NCBI GenBank assembly: GCA_002414125.1
Contig: DHYN01000087.1
Location: 1-5,221, forward strand
Direction: 5' to 3'
DNA from: Ruminococcus sp. UBA5129
GTDB taxonomy: Bacteria > Bacillota > Clostridia > Oscillospirales > Ruminococcaceae
Length of the DNA stretch: 5,221 nt
Below are positions 1 through 5,221 of the stretch, piece by piece. Each line of letters begins with the position of its first letter. Position 1 is the stretch's first letter. The notes under the pieces are model-generated. The model was not told the origin of the DNA. It did no database searches and saw only the letters and a program-made list of their open reading frames with translations. The position numbers were made by a program, and so were the translations under genes.

Positions 1-18
1 TTCGAGCTGCCGCTTCTT

Positions 19-21
19 TAG
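19..21 (+). other. In-frame TAG stop inside the ABC-F gene
   Basis: Frame 1 reads FELPLL, TAG, then QIENGQKIAVKG. Both sides match the usual ABC-F stretch leading into the second Walker A, but the distance between the LPLL and IENGQK parts looks about four or five residues shorter than is common in the family. A small in-frame deletion with TAG at the junction would explain both the stop and the shortening; this is inference from remembered family patterns. Neither of the other two forward frames restores a family-like reading. Because the stop is only 18 bases from the window edge, a low-quality contig end is also possible. Confidence 0.7.
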
Positions 22-540
22 CAAATAGAAAACGGTCAGAAGATCGCTGTCAAGGGAGTAAACGGTCTCGGTAAATCAACTCTCCTGAAAACTCTCCTCA
101 AGCTTATACAACCTGTTTCCGGCAATGTTGAGCACGACCAGTTCATCGAGGTCGGCTACTTTGAACAAGAGGAGGAAGCAGGCAGCAGAACAGCGCTCCA
201 GACTATATGGGACGAATATCCGTCCATGACGAACGCCGAGGTCAGAGCTGCACTTGCAAAATGCGGTCTCACCACCGAGCATATCACCTCACAGATGAAA
301 GTACTCTCGGGCGGCGAAAATGCAAAGGTGCGCCTGTGCAGGATAATGCTCAAAAGCGTGAACCTTTTAGTTCTTGACGAACCGACAAATCACCTTGACG
401 TTGACGCAAAGGATGCCCTGAAAAAAGCGATCCGCGAGTTCAAGGGAACTGTCCTCATGGTCAGCCACGAACCGGAATTCTATATGGATGTATGCGACAT
501 CGTGTGGAACTTAGAGGACTGGACAACGAAGATAATATGA
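22..540 (+). CDS. ABC-F family ATPase, C-terminal nucleotide-binding domain (5' partial, interrupted by stop)
   Basis: This is the last nucleotide-binding domain of an ABC-F protein, the soluble ABC ATPases that act on ribosomes (translation factors or antibiotic-resistance proteins) and have no membrane domain. Reading frame 1 shows Walker A GVNGLGKST (55-81), the signature LSGGE (304-318), Walker B LLVLDEP followed by TNHLD (364-399), and the switch histidine in VSHE (460-471). The TNHLD extension after Walker B and the C-terminal ending LEDWTTKII are typical of ABC-F proteins. The first domain and interdomain linker would lie upstream of the window. The frame is open from 22 to the TGA at 538-540, but a TAG at 19-21 interrupts it although the codons before it (FELPLL) also fit the family. 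The first in-frame ATG (226) lies after Walker A, so restarting there would give a non-functional ATPase. It is therefore either a decayed gene or an edge or assembly error. The subfamily, and any resistance role, cannot be set from this fragment. Confidence 0.88.
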   Translation, partial: QIENGQKIAVKGVNGLGKSTLLKTLLKLIQPVSGNVEHDQFIEVGYFEQEEEAGSRTALQTIWDEYPSMTNAEVRAALAKCGLTTEHITSQMKVLSGGENAKVRLCRIMLKSVNLLVLDEPTNHLDVDAKDALKKAIREFKGTVLMVSHEPEFYMDVCDIVWNLEDWTTKII

Positions 541-546
541 GAGGTG
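541..546 (+). promoter_or_regulatory. Ribosome binding site for the XynE-like hydrolase
   Basis: GAGGTG lies 7 bases before the ATG at 554 and starts directly after the ABC-F stop codon. It supports the 554 start and suggests that the two genes are translated from one message. Confidence 0.7.
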
Positions 547-553
547 TTTACGG

Positions 554-1720
554 ATGAAAAACAGAAAGTGGGTAACAGCATGGGGAAACGCTGTTTCGAT
601 CACTGAGAGAAAACCCGAAAATTACGGAAAAAACCTCACACTGCGCTACCCGATAACAATGCAGCTTGACGGCGATGCAGTGCGCATCACGCTCGATAAT
701 TACTGCGGAAACGAGCCTGTAACGGTGACAGCCGCGTCTGTTGCATTTGCCGGCGACGGATGCTCTGTAAATGCAGACACGATCAAAAAGCTAACTTTTT
801 CCGGCGAACCCTCAGTAACGATCAAAAACGGAAAGGACGTAACGAGCGACCCCGCAGAAATGGCTGTAAAGCGCGGCGATGTGATCTCTGTGACACTCTA
901 TTTTGCGGATTTTACCGAGCTTCGGTCGGGAGTTCTCATTACAGGACCTCTCTCTAAGGGTTTTTTCGCAGTCGGTGACTATAACGATTCTGCTGAGCTG
1001 CCGATGGATCTCTCAAAACGTACAAGCTGGTTCTATTTTCTCAGTGGAGTTGATGTTTTGACTTCCCCCGAAAACCGATGTGTCATTTGCTACGGTGACT
1101 CTATAACCGCACAGGCGTGGCCCGATGAGCTTATCCTCAGAAATCTCTCCGAGGGTGACGGCACAACCGCATACATAAGAAAGGCGGCGAGCGGTACACG
1201 TATCCTCCGACAGTACGACAACATCACATATGATTCATACGGTTTGAAAGGCAGGAATCGCTTTGCCCATGAGACCGCCGTTTGCGGTGCTGATACAGTA
1301 ATAATACAGCATGGCATAAACGATATAATCCACCCCGTAGGCGTCGATGTAAACCCGTTCCGCCCTTGGAACACTCTGCCGACCGCAGACGAGATGATCG
1401 ACGGTCTGAAATACTATCTTGACTACGCAAAGGACTTGGGAATGAGGGTTTTCTTCGGAACTCTCCTGCCGATAAAGGGTTGGAGAACGTATGCAGAGTT
1501 CCGCGATGAGCTTCGCTGTGAAGTCAACAGGTGGATACGCTCAAATACCGAGTCGGATGGTTGCATCGACTTTGACAGAGCTGTCTGTGATCCCGACGAT
1601 CCTGCCGCTTTTGCCGACGGTTTCGATAGCGGAGATCACCTCCACCCGAGCGCCTCTGCATACAAGCGTATGGCTGACGAGTGCTTCTCCGTCATTGAAA
1701 GCGGTAAACTAAAGGTGTGA
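554..1720 (+). CDS. XynE-like SGNH/GDSL hydrolase (probable cytoplasmic esterase)
   Basis: A 388-residue serine hydrolase of the SGNH superfamily. The catalytic blocks are all present: block I YGDSIT with nucleophile Ser183, block II Gly214 in ASGTR, block III HGIND with Asn256, and block V DHLH with Asp361 and His364. Residues 1 to about 170 form an extra, probably beta-rich N-terminal domain. Its pattern (WVTAWGNAV near the start, a DGDAVRITLDNYCGNEPVT stretch, then a predicted strand-rich region ending near GDYN) matches the layout of XynE-like SGNH hydrolases, a group that includes acyl and carbohydrate esterases. Members with this layout are often exported, but this protein starts MKNRKWVTAW with no signal peptide or membrane segment, so it is probably cytoplasmic. 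Its substrate is unknown; deacetylation of an imported sugar or glycoside is one possibility. The ATG is supported by GAGGTG 7 bases upstream. It follows the ABC-F stop by 13 bases, so the two are probably co-transcribed. Fold and active site are confident; the specific reaction is not. Confidence 0.92.
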   Translation: MKNRKWVTAWGNAVSITERKPENYGKNLTLRYPITMQLDGDAVRITLDNYCGNEPVTVTAASVAFAGDGCSVNADTIKKLTFSGEPSVTIKNGKDVTSDPAEMAVKRGDVISVTLYFADFTELRSGVLITGPLSKGFFAVGDYNDSAELPMDLSKRTSWFYFLSGVDVLTSPENRCVICYGDSITAQAWPDELILRNLSEGDGTTAYIRKAASGTRILRQYDNITYDSYGLKGRNRFAHETAVCGADTVIIQHGINDIIHPVGVDVNPFRPWNTLPTADEMIDGLKYYLDYAKDLGMRVFFGTLLPIKGWRTYAEFRDELRCEVNRWIRSNTESDGCIDFDRAVCDPDDPAAFADGFDSGDHLHPSASAYKRMADECFSVIESGKLKV

Positions 1721-1770
1721 AAATACACTTCCCTATCTAAGGAGCCATTTTCTATTTGTTAAAAATATAA

Positions 1771-1776
1771 AAGGAG
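1771..1776 (+). promoter_or_regulatory. Ribosome binding site that sets a GTG start
   Basis: AAGGAG lies 6 bases before the GTG at 1783. It decides the start of the alpha/beta hydrolase: the next in-frame ATG (within SGAEMYY, residue 17) has no comparable site and would remove the first beta strand. No clear promoter is visible in the 62-base gap before this gene. Confidence 0.75.
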
Positions 1777-1782
1777 CTAATA

Positions 1783-2577
1783 GTGTTTAATGCAGAAAAT
1801 AAAACTTTAAAACTGCCCTCTGGCGCTGAAATGTATTATGCAAAATTCGGCAGAGGAAATAAGGTCTTGATCATGATACCGGGACTTAATATTGTTGATA
1901 TGACCGGAACAGCAAATAATCTTGCGTATTTTTACAGGAGATTTGCAAAGAAATTTACCGTGTATATTTTTGACCGCCGATCGGGACGTGACATGGGCGC
2001 CACTATACAATCAATGGCAGATGATCTTGCTGCGGCACTGCAGAGCCTTGGGATAAGCGAAGCATATGTTTTAGGCGTATCACAAGGCGGAATGATCGCA
2101 CAGTATCTGGCATCAGATCATCCCGAACTTGTGAAAAGGCTTGTACTTGGTGTGACGGCTGCAAGAACCAACTCTGTCATGACCGATGCTCTTGACGAAT
2201 GGATCGAAATGGCGGAAAAGGGAGATCTTAAAGGCGTACTGATAAAAAGCTATGAAAGAATGTACACCGAAGCGCAGATGAAAAAATATAAAATGCTCAT
2301 TCCCGTGATGATGAGATTTACAAAATTTACAAGCACAGAACGGTTTGCCGATCACGCAAGAGCAATCTATTCACTAAATAGTTACGACAATCTGAAAAAT
2401 ATCAAAGTCCCCACGCTGGTACTCGGCGCGGAGCATGACAAGATAACGACTCCCGAGGGAGCAAAAGAACTGGCAAACAGAATCGGCTGCGAATGCTATA
2501 TCTTTCCTAACGAGGGACACGCAGCATATCTATGTAACGGTTTCAATAAAAAGGTATATGACTTTTTCGGTAAATAA
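1783..2577 (+). CDS. Alpha/beta-fold hydrolase
   Basis: A 264-residue single-domain alpha/beta hydrolase, a typical length for the family. The nucleophile elbow is GVSQGG with Ser100, followed by the helix start MIAQYLA. The acid is probably Asp219 in GAEHDKITTP and the base His246 in NEGHAAYL, all in the expected order and spacing. The oxyanion-loop region after the third strand is MIPGLN in place of the more usual HG motif. Residues about 130-200 are charged and helical and form the cap that sets substrate choice. The protein resembles the broad group that includes enol-lactonases, esterases and MenH-like enzymes, and the sequence alone does not fix the substrate. There is no signal peptide, so it should be cytoplasmic. 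The GTG start is supported by AAGGAG. It lies 62 bases after the XynE-like gene in the same direction and may share its transcript. The MITE-like element begins four bases after its stop codon. Confidence 0.93.
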   Translation: MFNAENKTLKLPSGAEMYYAKFGRGNKVLIMIPGLNIVDMTGTANNLAYFYRRFAKKFTVYIFDRRSGRDMGATIQSMADDLAAALQSLGISEAYVLGVSQGGMIAQYLASDHPELVKRLVLGVTAARTNSVMTDALDEWIEMAEKGDLKGVLIKSYERMYTEAQMKKYKMLIPVMMRFTKFTSTERFADHARAIYSLNSYDNLKNIKVPTLVLGAEHDKITTPEGAKELANRIGCECYIFPNEGHAAYLCNGFNKKVYDFFGK

Positions 2578-2580
2578 AGG

Positions 2581-2604
2581 AATTAAGGAATCACTGATTA
2601 AATA
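2581..2604 (+). repeat. Left terminal inverted repeat of the MITE-like element
   Basis: Pairs with 2739-2762 over 24 bases with two mismatches (position 2591, T against G; position 2599, T against A in the reverse complement). It starts three bases after the stop codon of the alpha/beta hydrolase. Confidence 0.85.
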
Positions 2605-2644
2605 ACGCTTCCGGCTTGGTATGTCATCTGCTTGTATATTTCCG

Positions 2645-2707
2645 TCATCTTGTACAGAACTCCCTTGACATACGACAGTATGCCTGCGAAATTTCCGTAC
2701 AAGATGA
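2645..2707. repeat. Nested internal palindromes of the MITE-like element
   Basis: A perfect 11-bp inverted repeat TCATCTTGTAC (2645-2655) pairs with GTACAAGATGA (2697-2707). Nested inside it, CATAC (2669-2673) and GTATG (2678-2682) form a hairpin with a 4-base GACA loop. An alternative pairing also exists: GTATGTCA (2619-2626) is the exact complement of TGACATAC (2666-2673). The last two pairings share bases 2669-2673 and cannot form together, so the transcript could take two folds. Confidence 0.75.
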
Positions 2708-2738
2708 TGAAAAATCTGACCGCGCATCTGACGCACTA

Positions 2739-2762
2739 TATTTTATCAGTGCTTCCTTAATT
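2739..2762 (-). repeat. Right terminal inverted repeat of the MITE-like element
   Basis: Reverse complement of 2581-2604 with two mismatches. It ends 34 bases before the -35 box of the next promoter and is followed by a short T run. Confidence 0.85.
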
Positions 2763-2796
2763 TTTGCGATATTTTACCGATATTATTCATTTTTGG

Positions 2797-2825
2797 TTGA
2801 CAAATATAAGCGTATGCTGTATAAT
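2797..2825 (+). promoter_or_regulatory. Perfect consensus SigA (sigma-70) promoter for the MBOAT-SGNH operon
   Basis: The -35 box TTGACA (2797-2802) and -10 box TATAAT (2820-2825) both match consensus exactly and are separated by 17 bases, the optimal spacing. Transcription should start near 2831-2834, giving a leader of about 40 bases before the MBOAT gene. A promoter this strong suggests housekeeping-level expression unless a repressor acts on it. The tandem repeat CGATATT at 2767-2773 and 2778-2784 lies just upstream of the -35 box. Confidence 0.85.
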
Positions 2826-2863
2826 ATATTTAATTGTGTTCTTATATGATTTGACAGGGAAAT

Positions 2864-2869
2864 GGGTGA
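2864..2869 (+). promoter_or_regulatory. Probable ribosome binding site choosing the MBOAT start
   Basis: GGGTGA can pair with the 16S anti-Shine-Dalgarno end (GGTGA to TCACC) and lies 4 bases before the ATG at 2874. An in-frame ATG at 2862 is the alternative start, but the only purine run before it (AGGGA, 2856-2860) is one base away, too close to work well. AGGGA could also serve 2874 at a long spacing of 13 bases. Confidence 0.45.
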
Positions 2870-2873
2870 GCAA

Positions 2874-4271
2874 ATGATTTTCAGCAGTCTTGAATTTATC
2901 TTTATATTCATGCCGATCTTTTTGATCGTCTACAGTGGTGTCGGCAGCCGTGCAAAAAATCTTATCCTCTTTGCAGGAAGTCTCGTGTTCTATAGCTGCG
3001 GTGTCATCGAAACTCCCATTTATATCCTGCTGATGTTCGTCACAATAATGATGAACTTCCTTACCGGTCAGCTTATCGGCAATACGAAAAGAGCGAAAAA
3101 ATTCTGGCTGATGATCGGGATAATCTTCAATTTCTTCTGGCTCGCACTCTTCAAATACACAAACTTCTTCATTGAAAATGCCAACTCCCTTTTCGGTTCG
3201 GGTATATCTCTCAGAAACCTCATCCTCCCGATCGGAATAAGCTTCTATACATTCCAGAACGTCTCCTATCTCGCTGATGTTTACCGCGGCACTGTCAAGG
3301 CAGAAAGCTCATTCGTAAACTACGGCGCTTATATCACGATGTTCCCTCAGCTTATAGCAGGTCCTATCGTTACATATAAAACGGTCGCCGAACAGCTCAG
3401 AAAGCGCAAGCATACGATCAAGAGCTTCGATGAGGGTCTCAGATACTTCACGATAGGTCTCGGAAGCAAGGTCATTCTCGCAAATCAGATAGGAAACCTT
3501 TGGACGGACATCGCCAATATCGGCTATGACTCGATATCCACAAAACTCGCATGGATGGGCATTTTCGCGTACTCGTTCCAGATCTACTTTGACTTCTGCG
3601 GCTACTCGCTTATGGCAATAGGTCTCGGAAAGCTCTTGGGATTCGATCTGCCGCAGAACTTCGATCATCCCTATATGTCGCTTACTATGACCGAGTTCTG
3701 GAGACGCTGGCATATCACTCTCGGAAGCTGGTTCAAGGAAAACGTTTACTTTCCTCTTGGCGGAAGCCGATGCAGCAAGGGCAGAACCGTTTTCAACCTC
3801 GCTGTTGTCTGGATATTCACAGGCTTCTGGCACGGCGCAAGCTGGAACTTCATTATATGGGGATGCGGTTTATTCGTTATTATCACGATCGAAAAATTCT
3901 TCACCGGCAAGCTGTTCAATAAGATCAAGCCGCTCGGTCATCTCTACATGATACTGCTCATACCGCTCTCATGGCTTGTCTTTGCGATAACCGATTTCTC
4001 ACAGCTCGGCATCTACTTCGGAAAGCTCTTCCCCATATTCTCGGACGGAGGCGGAAGCGTACCCTTTCCGACCGACTATTTAAAATACTGGAATATATAT
4101 TGGAAATTCTTCATCGGCGGCTTGATCTGCTCAACTCCCCTGCCGTCACTCATTTATAAAAAGTTCAAGAAGTCGATCCTGACAACGGCAGTTCTCCTTG
4201 CTATCTTCTGGTTCTCGGTCTACTGCATGTACATCGGTCTGAACGATCCATTCCTCTATTTCAGATTTTAG
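2874..4271 (+). CDS. AlgI-like MBOAT family membrane O-acyltransferase
   Basis: A polytopic membrane protein of 465 residues, the usual length for AlgI/DltB-type MBOAT proteins. These pass an acyl group, commonly acetyl, from a cytoplasmic donor across the membrane for O-acylation of surface polymers such as alginate, teichoic acid or peptidoglycan. Key motifs: FPQLIAGPIV at 157-166; EFWRRWH at 274-280 with conserved His280; NVYFPLGGSR at 290-299; and TGFWHGASW at 316-324 with His320, the family's proposed catalytic histidine. About ten hydrophobic segments are visible from residue 5 to the C-terminus, which ends NDPFLYFRF as in many clostridial homologues. The start at 2874 gives MIFSSLEFIF, the usual family opening; an in-frame ATG at 2862 would add four residues (MGEQ). 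It is the first gene of an operon under a consensus promoter, and its TAG stop overlaps the ribosome binding site of the downstream SGNH gene. The acceptor polymer is unknown. A long antisense reading frame inside it is a shadow. Confidence 0.94.
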   Translation: MIFSSLEFIFIFMPIFLIVYSGVGSRAKNLILFAGSLVFYSCGVIETPIYILLMFVTIMMNFLTGQLIGNTKRAKKFWLMIGIIFNFFWLALFKYTNFFIENANSLFGSGISLRNLILPIGISFYTFQNVSYLADVYRGTVKAESSFVNYGAYITMFPQLIAGPIVTYKTVAEQLRKRKHTIKSFDEGLRYFTIGLGSKVILANQIGNLWTDIANIGYDSISTKLAWMGIFAYSFQIYFDFCGYSLMAIGLGKLLGFDLPQNFDHPYMSLTMTEFWRRWHITLGSWFKENVYFPLGGSRCSKGRTVFNLAVVWIFTGFWHGASWNFIIWGCGLFVIITIEKFFTGKLFNKIKPLGHLYMILLIPLSWLVFAITDFSQLGIYFGKLFPIFSDGGGSVPFPTDYLKYWNIYWKFFIGGLICSTPLPSLIYKKFKKSILTTAVLLAIFWFSVYCMYIGLNDPFLYFRF

Positions 4272-4274
4272 GAG
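4270..4274 (+). promoter_or_regulatory. Ribosome binding site overlapping the MBOAT stop codon
   Basis: AGGAG begins within the TAG stop of the MBOAT gene and lies 8 bases before the ATG at 4283. This arrangement favours translational coupling of the two products. Confidence 0.8.
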
Positions 4275-4282
4275 ATTTTACA

Positions 4283-5206
4283 ATGAAAAAATTCAAACTG
4301 TACTCTTATACGATACTTCTGCTAATCTCAATGCTATTAGTGTGTCCGTGGATCTTTGCGCAGATCTGGAAGTCGAGCAGACCCCAGAAGCCTCCAAAGC
4401 AAAATGTCTCCACTGCGGAACCGACAACAACTACTCCCAACGATGTTCAGGATACTACGATGAATTCTCCCGATGCGCAGCCACAGACTGAAATTCCTAC
4501 AGAACCGCCGCTCCAGTTCCAGAACGTTTCAACATCGTATTTCGACGATGCACTCTTTATCGGCGATTCGCGTACCGTGGGAATCAGTGAATACGGTACA
4601 CTCAAGAATGCCTCATATTTCTGTAATACGGGTATGAGCGTGTATAACCTCGGAAAAAAATCCGAACAGGTAAAGGATGTCGGAAATATCACTCTCGAAG
4701 CTCTCCTTACACAGAAGCAGTACGCAAAGATCTACATAATGCTCGGTATAAACGAGCTTGGATATGAGTTCAATCAAACTGTCACAAAGTACCACGAGTG
4801 GGTCAATTACCTCCGTGAAAAGCAGCCCGATGCAATCATAATAATACAGGGAAATCTTCATGTGACACTTAGCCGCTCACAGACGGACTCCTATATCACT
4901 AATCCCAACATCAATCAGCTCAACAGCGCTATTTCGTCATTTGCCGATGGAGAGCACATTTTCTACATCGACCCGAACGAGCTCTTTGATGACGAGACCG
5001 GAAGCCTTAACCCCTTATTTTCTAATGATACTGTCCACCTCACAGGCTCTCACTATCCGGAGTGGTGCGGATGGCTCTGCACTAAGGCGATAGTCACTCC
5101 CGAAATGGCTGCCGCTTCACCGACCGAACCTCCCACCGCTCCTTCTTGGGAAATTATTACATCTGATGAATATTTACAGTCAGATCCAAATAATAATTCA
5201 GTATAA
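4283..5206 (+). CDS. Membrane-anchored extracytoplasmic SGNH/GDSL-family protein, MBOAT partner
   Basis: A 307-residue protein with a basic N-terminus (MKKFK) and one hydrophobic segment at about 9-29, acting as a signal anchor or signal peptide. A Pro/Thr/Gln-rich linker at about 34-82 precedes the SGNH-fold domain at about 84-270. Active-site positions: block I FIGDSRTVG with Ser96; block III LGINELG with Gly155 and Asn157, the usual Asp after Asn being Glu; block V DTVH with Asp249 and His252. A second low-complexity tail (about 272-307) contains PTEPP, also found in the first linker (72-76 and 280-284), but with different codons. The gene starts 11 bases after the MBOAT stop. In known surface-acylation systems (AlgI with AlgJ/AlgX, PatA/PatB, DltB/DltD) the MBOAT protein works with an extracytoplasmic SGNH-type partner that transfers or handles the acyl group. 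By analogy this protein may be the acyltransferase or esterase that acts on the surface polymer. That role is inferred from fold and neighbour; the substrate is unknown. Confidence 0.9.
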   Translation: MKKFKLYSYTILLLISMLLVCPWIFAQIWKSSRPQKPPKQNVSTAEPTTTTPNDVQDTTMNSPDAQPQTEIPTEPPLQFQNVSTSYFDDALFIGDSRTVGISEYGTLKNASYFCNTGMSVYNLGKKSEQVKDVGNITLEALLTQKQYAKIYIMLGINELGYEFNQTVTKYHEWVNYLREKQPDAIIIIQGNLHVTLSRSQTDSYITNPNINQLNSAISSFADGEHIFYIDPNELFDDETGSLNPLFSNDTVHLTGSHYPEWCGWLCTKAIVTPEMAAASPTEPPTAPSWEIITSDEYLQSDPNNNSV

Positions 5207-5221
5207 TACTATAGCATAAAC

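Larger units (their letters stand above)
2581..2762. mobile_element. MITE-like palindromic element, no coding capacity
   Basis: This 182-bp stretch is bounded by 24-bp inverted repeats with only two mismatches (2581-2604 and 2739-2762). The likely element proper is 2587-2756 (170 bp), beginning GGAATCACTGAT on the left and GGAAGCACTGAT on the reverse strand of the right end. It is flanked on both sides by TTAA (2583-2586 and 2757-2760), which could be a target-site duplication, although TTAA is self-complementary and part of the longer inverted match. Inside are further palindromes, so a single strand could fold into a long imperfect hairpin. No transposase or believable ORF is present, so movement would depend on an enzyme encoded elsewhere. 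A YTAR-type 4-bp duplication and ends starting GGAA would suit an IS5-like transposase, but that link is conjecture. As RNA, the fold could also end or stabilise the transcript of the upstream hydrolase. Multiple copies in the genome have not been shown here. Confidence 0.7.

Noticed and set aside
1713..1730. Small hairpin at the end of the XynE-like gene as a terminator
   Set aside because: The stem is about 6 bp with a G-T pair and no T run follows, so it does not qualify as an intrinsic terminator.
2665..2693. TTGACA inside the repeat element as a possible promoter
   Set aside because: The hexamer at the 17-base spacing is GAAATT, a poor -10 box, so a working promoter is not supported.
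2804..2847. ATATAAG (2804-2810) and CTTATAT (2841-2847) as an operator around the promoter
   Set aside because: Only 7 bp, AT-rich and 30 bases apart; easily due to chance in this composition.
2616..2849. 77-residue forward open frame across the intergenic region
   Set aside because: It runs through the inverted-repeat element and the consensus promoter, has no ribosome binding site, and its translation has no family features.
2851..2856. Second TTGACA in the leader of the MBOAT gene
   Set aside because: The sequence 17 bases downstream is ATGATT within the coding start, not a -10 box, and the position would leave no leader.
3309..3833. 174-residue open frame on the reverse strand inside the MBOAT gene
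   Set aside because: It lies wholly within a well-supported membrane protein gene, has no recognisable domain and no convincing ribosome binding site; it is a codon-bias shadow.
4337..4348. Cysteine at residue 21 of the anchored SGNH protein as a lipobox
   Set aside because: The preceding residues are LLV, and valine directly before the cysteine is not a normal lipobox residue; a signal anchor or ordinary signal peptide fits better.

Overview
The window reads as part of a low-to-mid GC Firmicutes (Bacillota) chromosome, most likely a Ruminococcus-like member of Clostridia. The basis is the style of the ABC-F C-terminus (ending LEDWTTKII), the Pro/Thr/Glu-rich linkers on an exported protein, strong purine-rich ribosome binding sites, and an AlgI-type MBOAT / SGNH pair of a kind common in these gut bacteria. 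The genus is inference; no rRNA or other marker gene is present. All five genes lie on the + strand.

Layout. (1) Positions 1-540 hold the 3' end of an ABC-F type ATPase. It has an in-frame TAG at 19-21, just upstream of its last Walker A motif. (2) Thirteen bases after that stop begins a 388-residue SGNH/GDSL hydrolase of the XynE-like type (554-1720), with no signal peptide. (3) After a 62-base gap comes a GTG-started alpha/beta hydrolase (1783-2577). (4) The 284-base gap at 2578-2861 is the most structured non-coding part. It holds a 182-bp (170 bp if TTAA is a target duplication) MITE-like element with near-perfect 24-bp terminal inverted repeats and nested internal palindromes, then a short AT-rich stretch with a 7-bp tandem direct repeat, then a perfect consensus sigma-70/SigA promoter (TTGACA-17-TATAAT). 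(5) That promoter drives a two-gene operon: an AlgI-like MBOAT O-acyltransferase (2874-4271) and, 11 bases later, a membrane-anchored SGNH-fold protein (4283-5206). The last 15 bases (5207-5221) hold nothing recognisable.

How the genes may work together. The last two genes form a plausible cell-surface O-acylation module: the MBOAT protein passes an acyl group across the membrane and the extracytoplasmic SGNH protein transfers it to (or removes it from) a surface polymer. The target polymer cannot be told from this window. The first three genes look like a separate, probably cytoplasmic group (ribosome-associated ATPase plus two serine esterase-type hydrolases); their substrates are unknown. 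The MITE-like element sits exactly on the boundary between the two groups.

No CRISPR array, tRNA, rRNA, transposase gene or clear intrinsic terminator was found. The module itself is a known type of system; the least explained item is the palindromic repeat element at 2581-2762.
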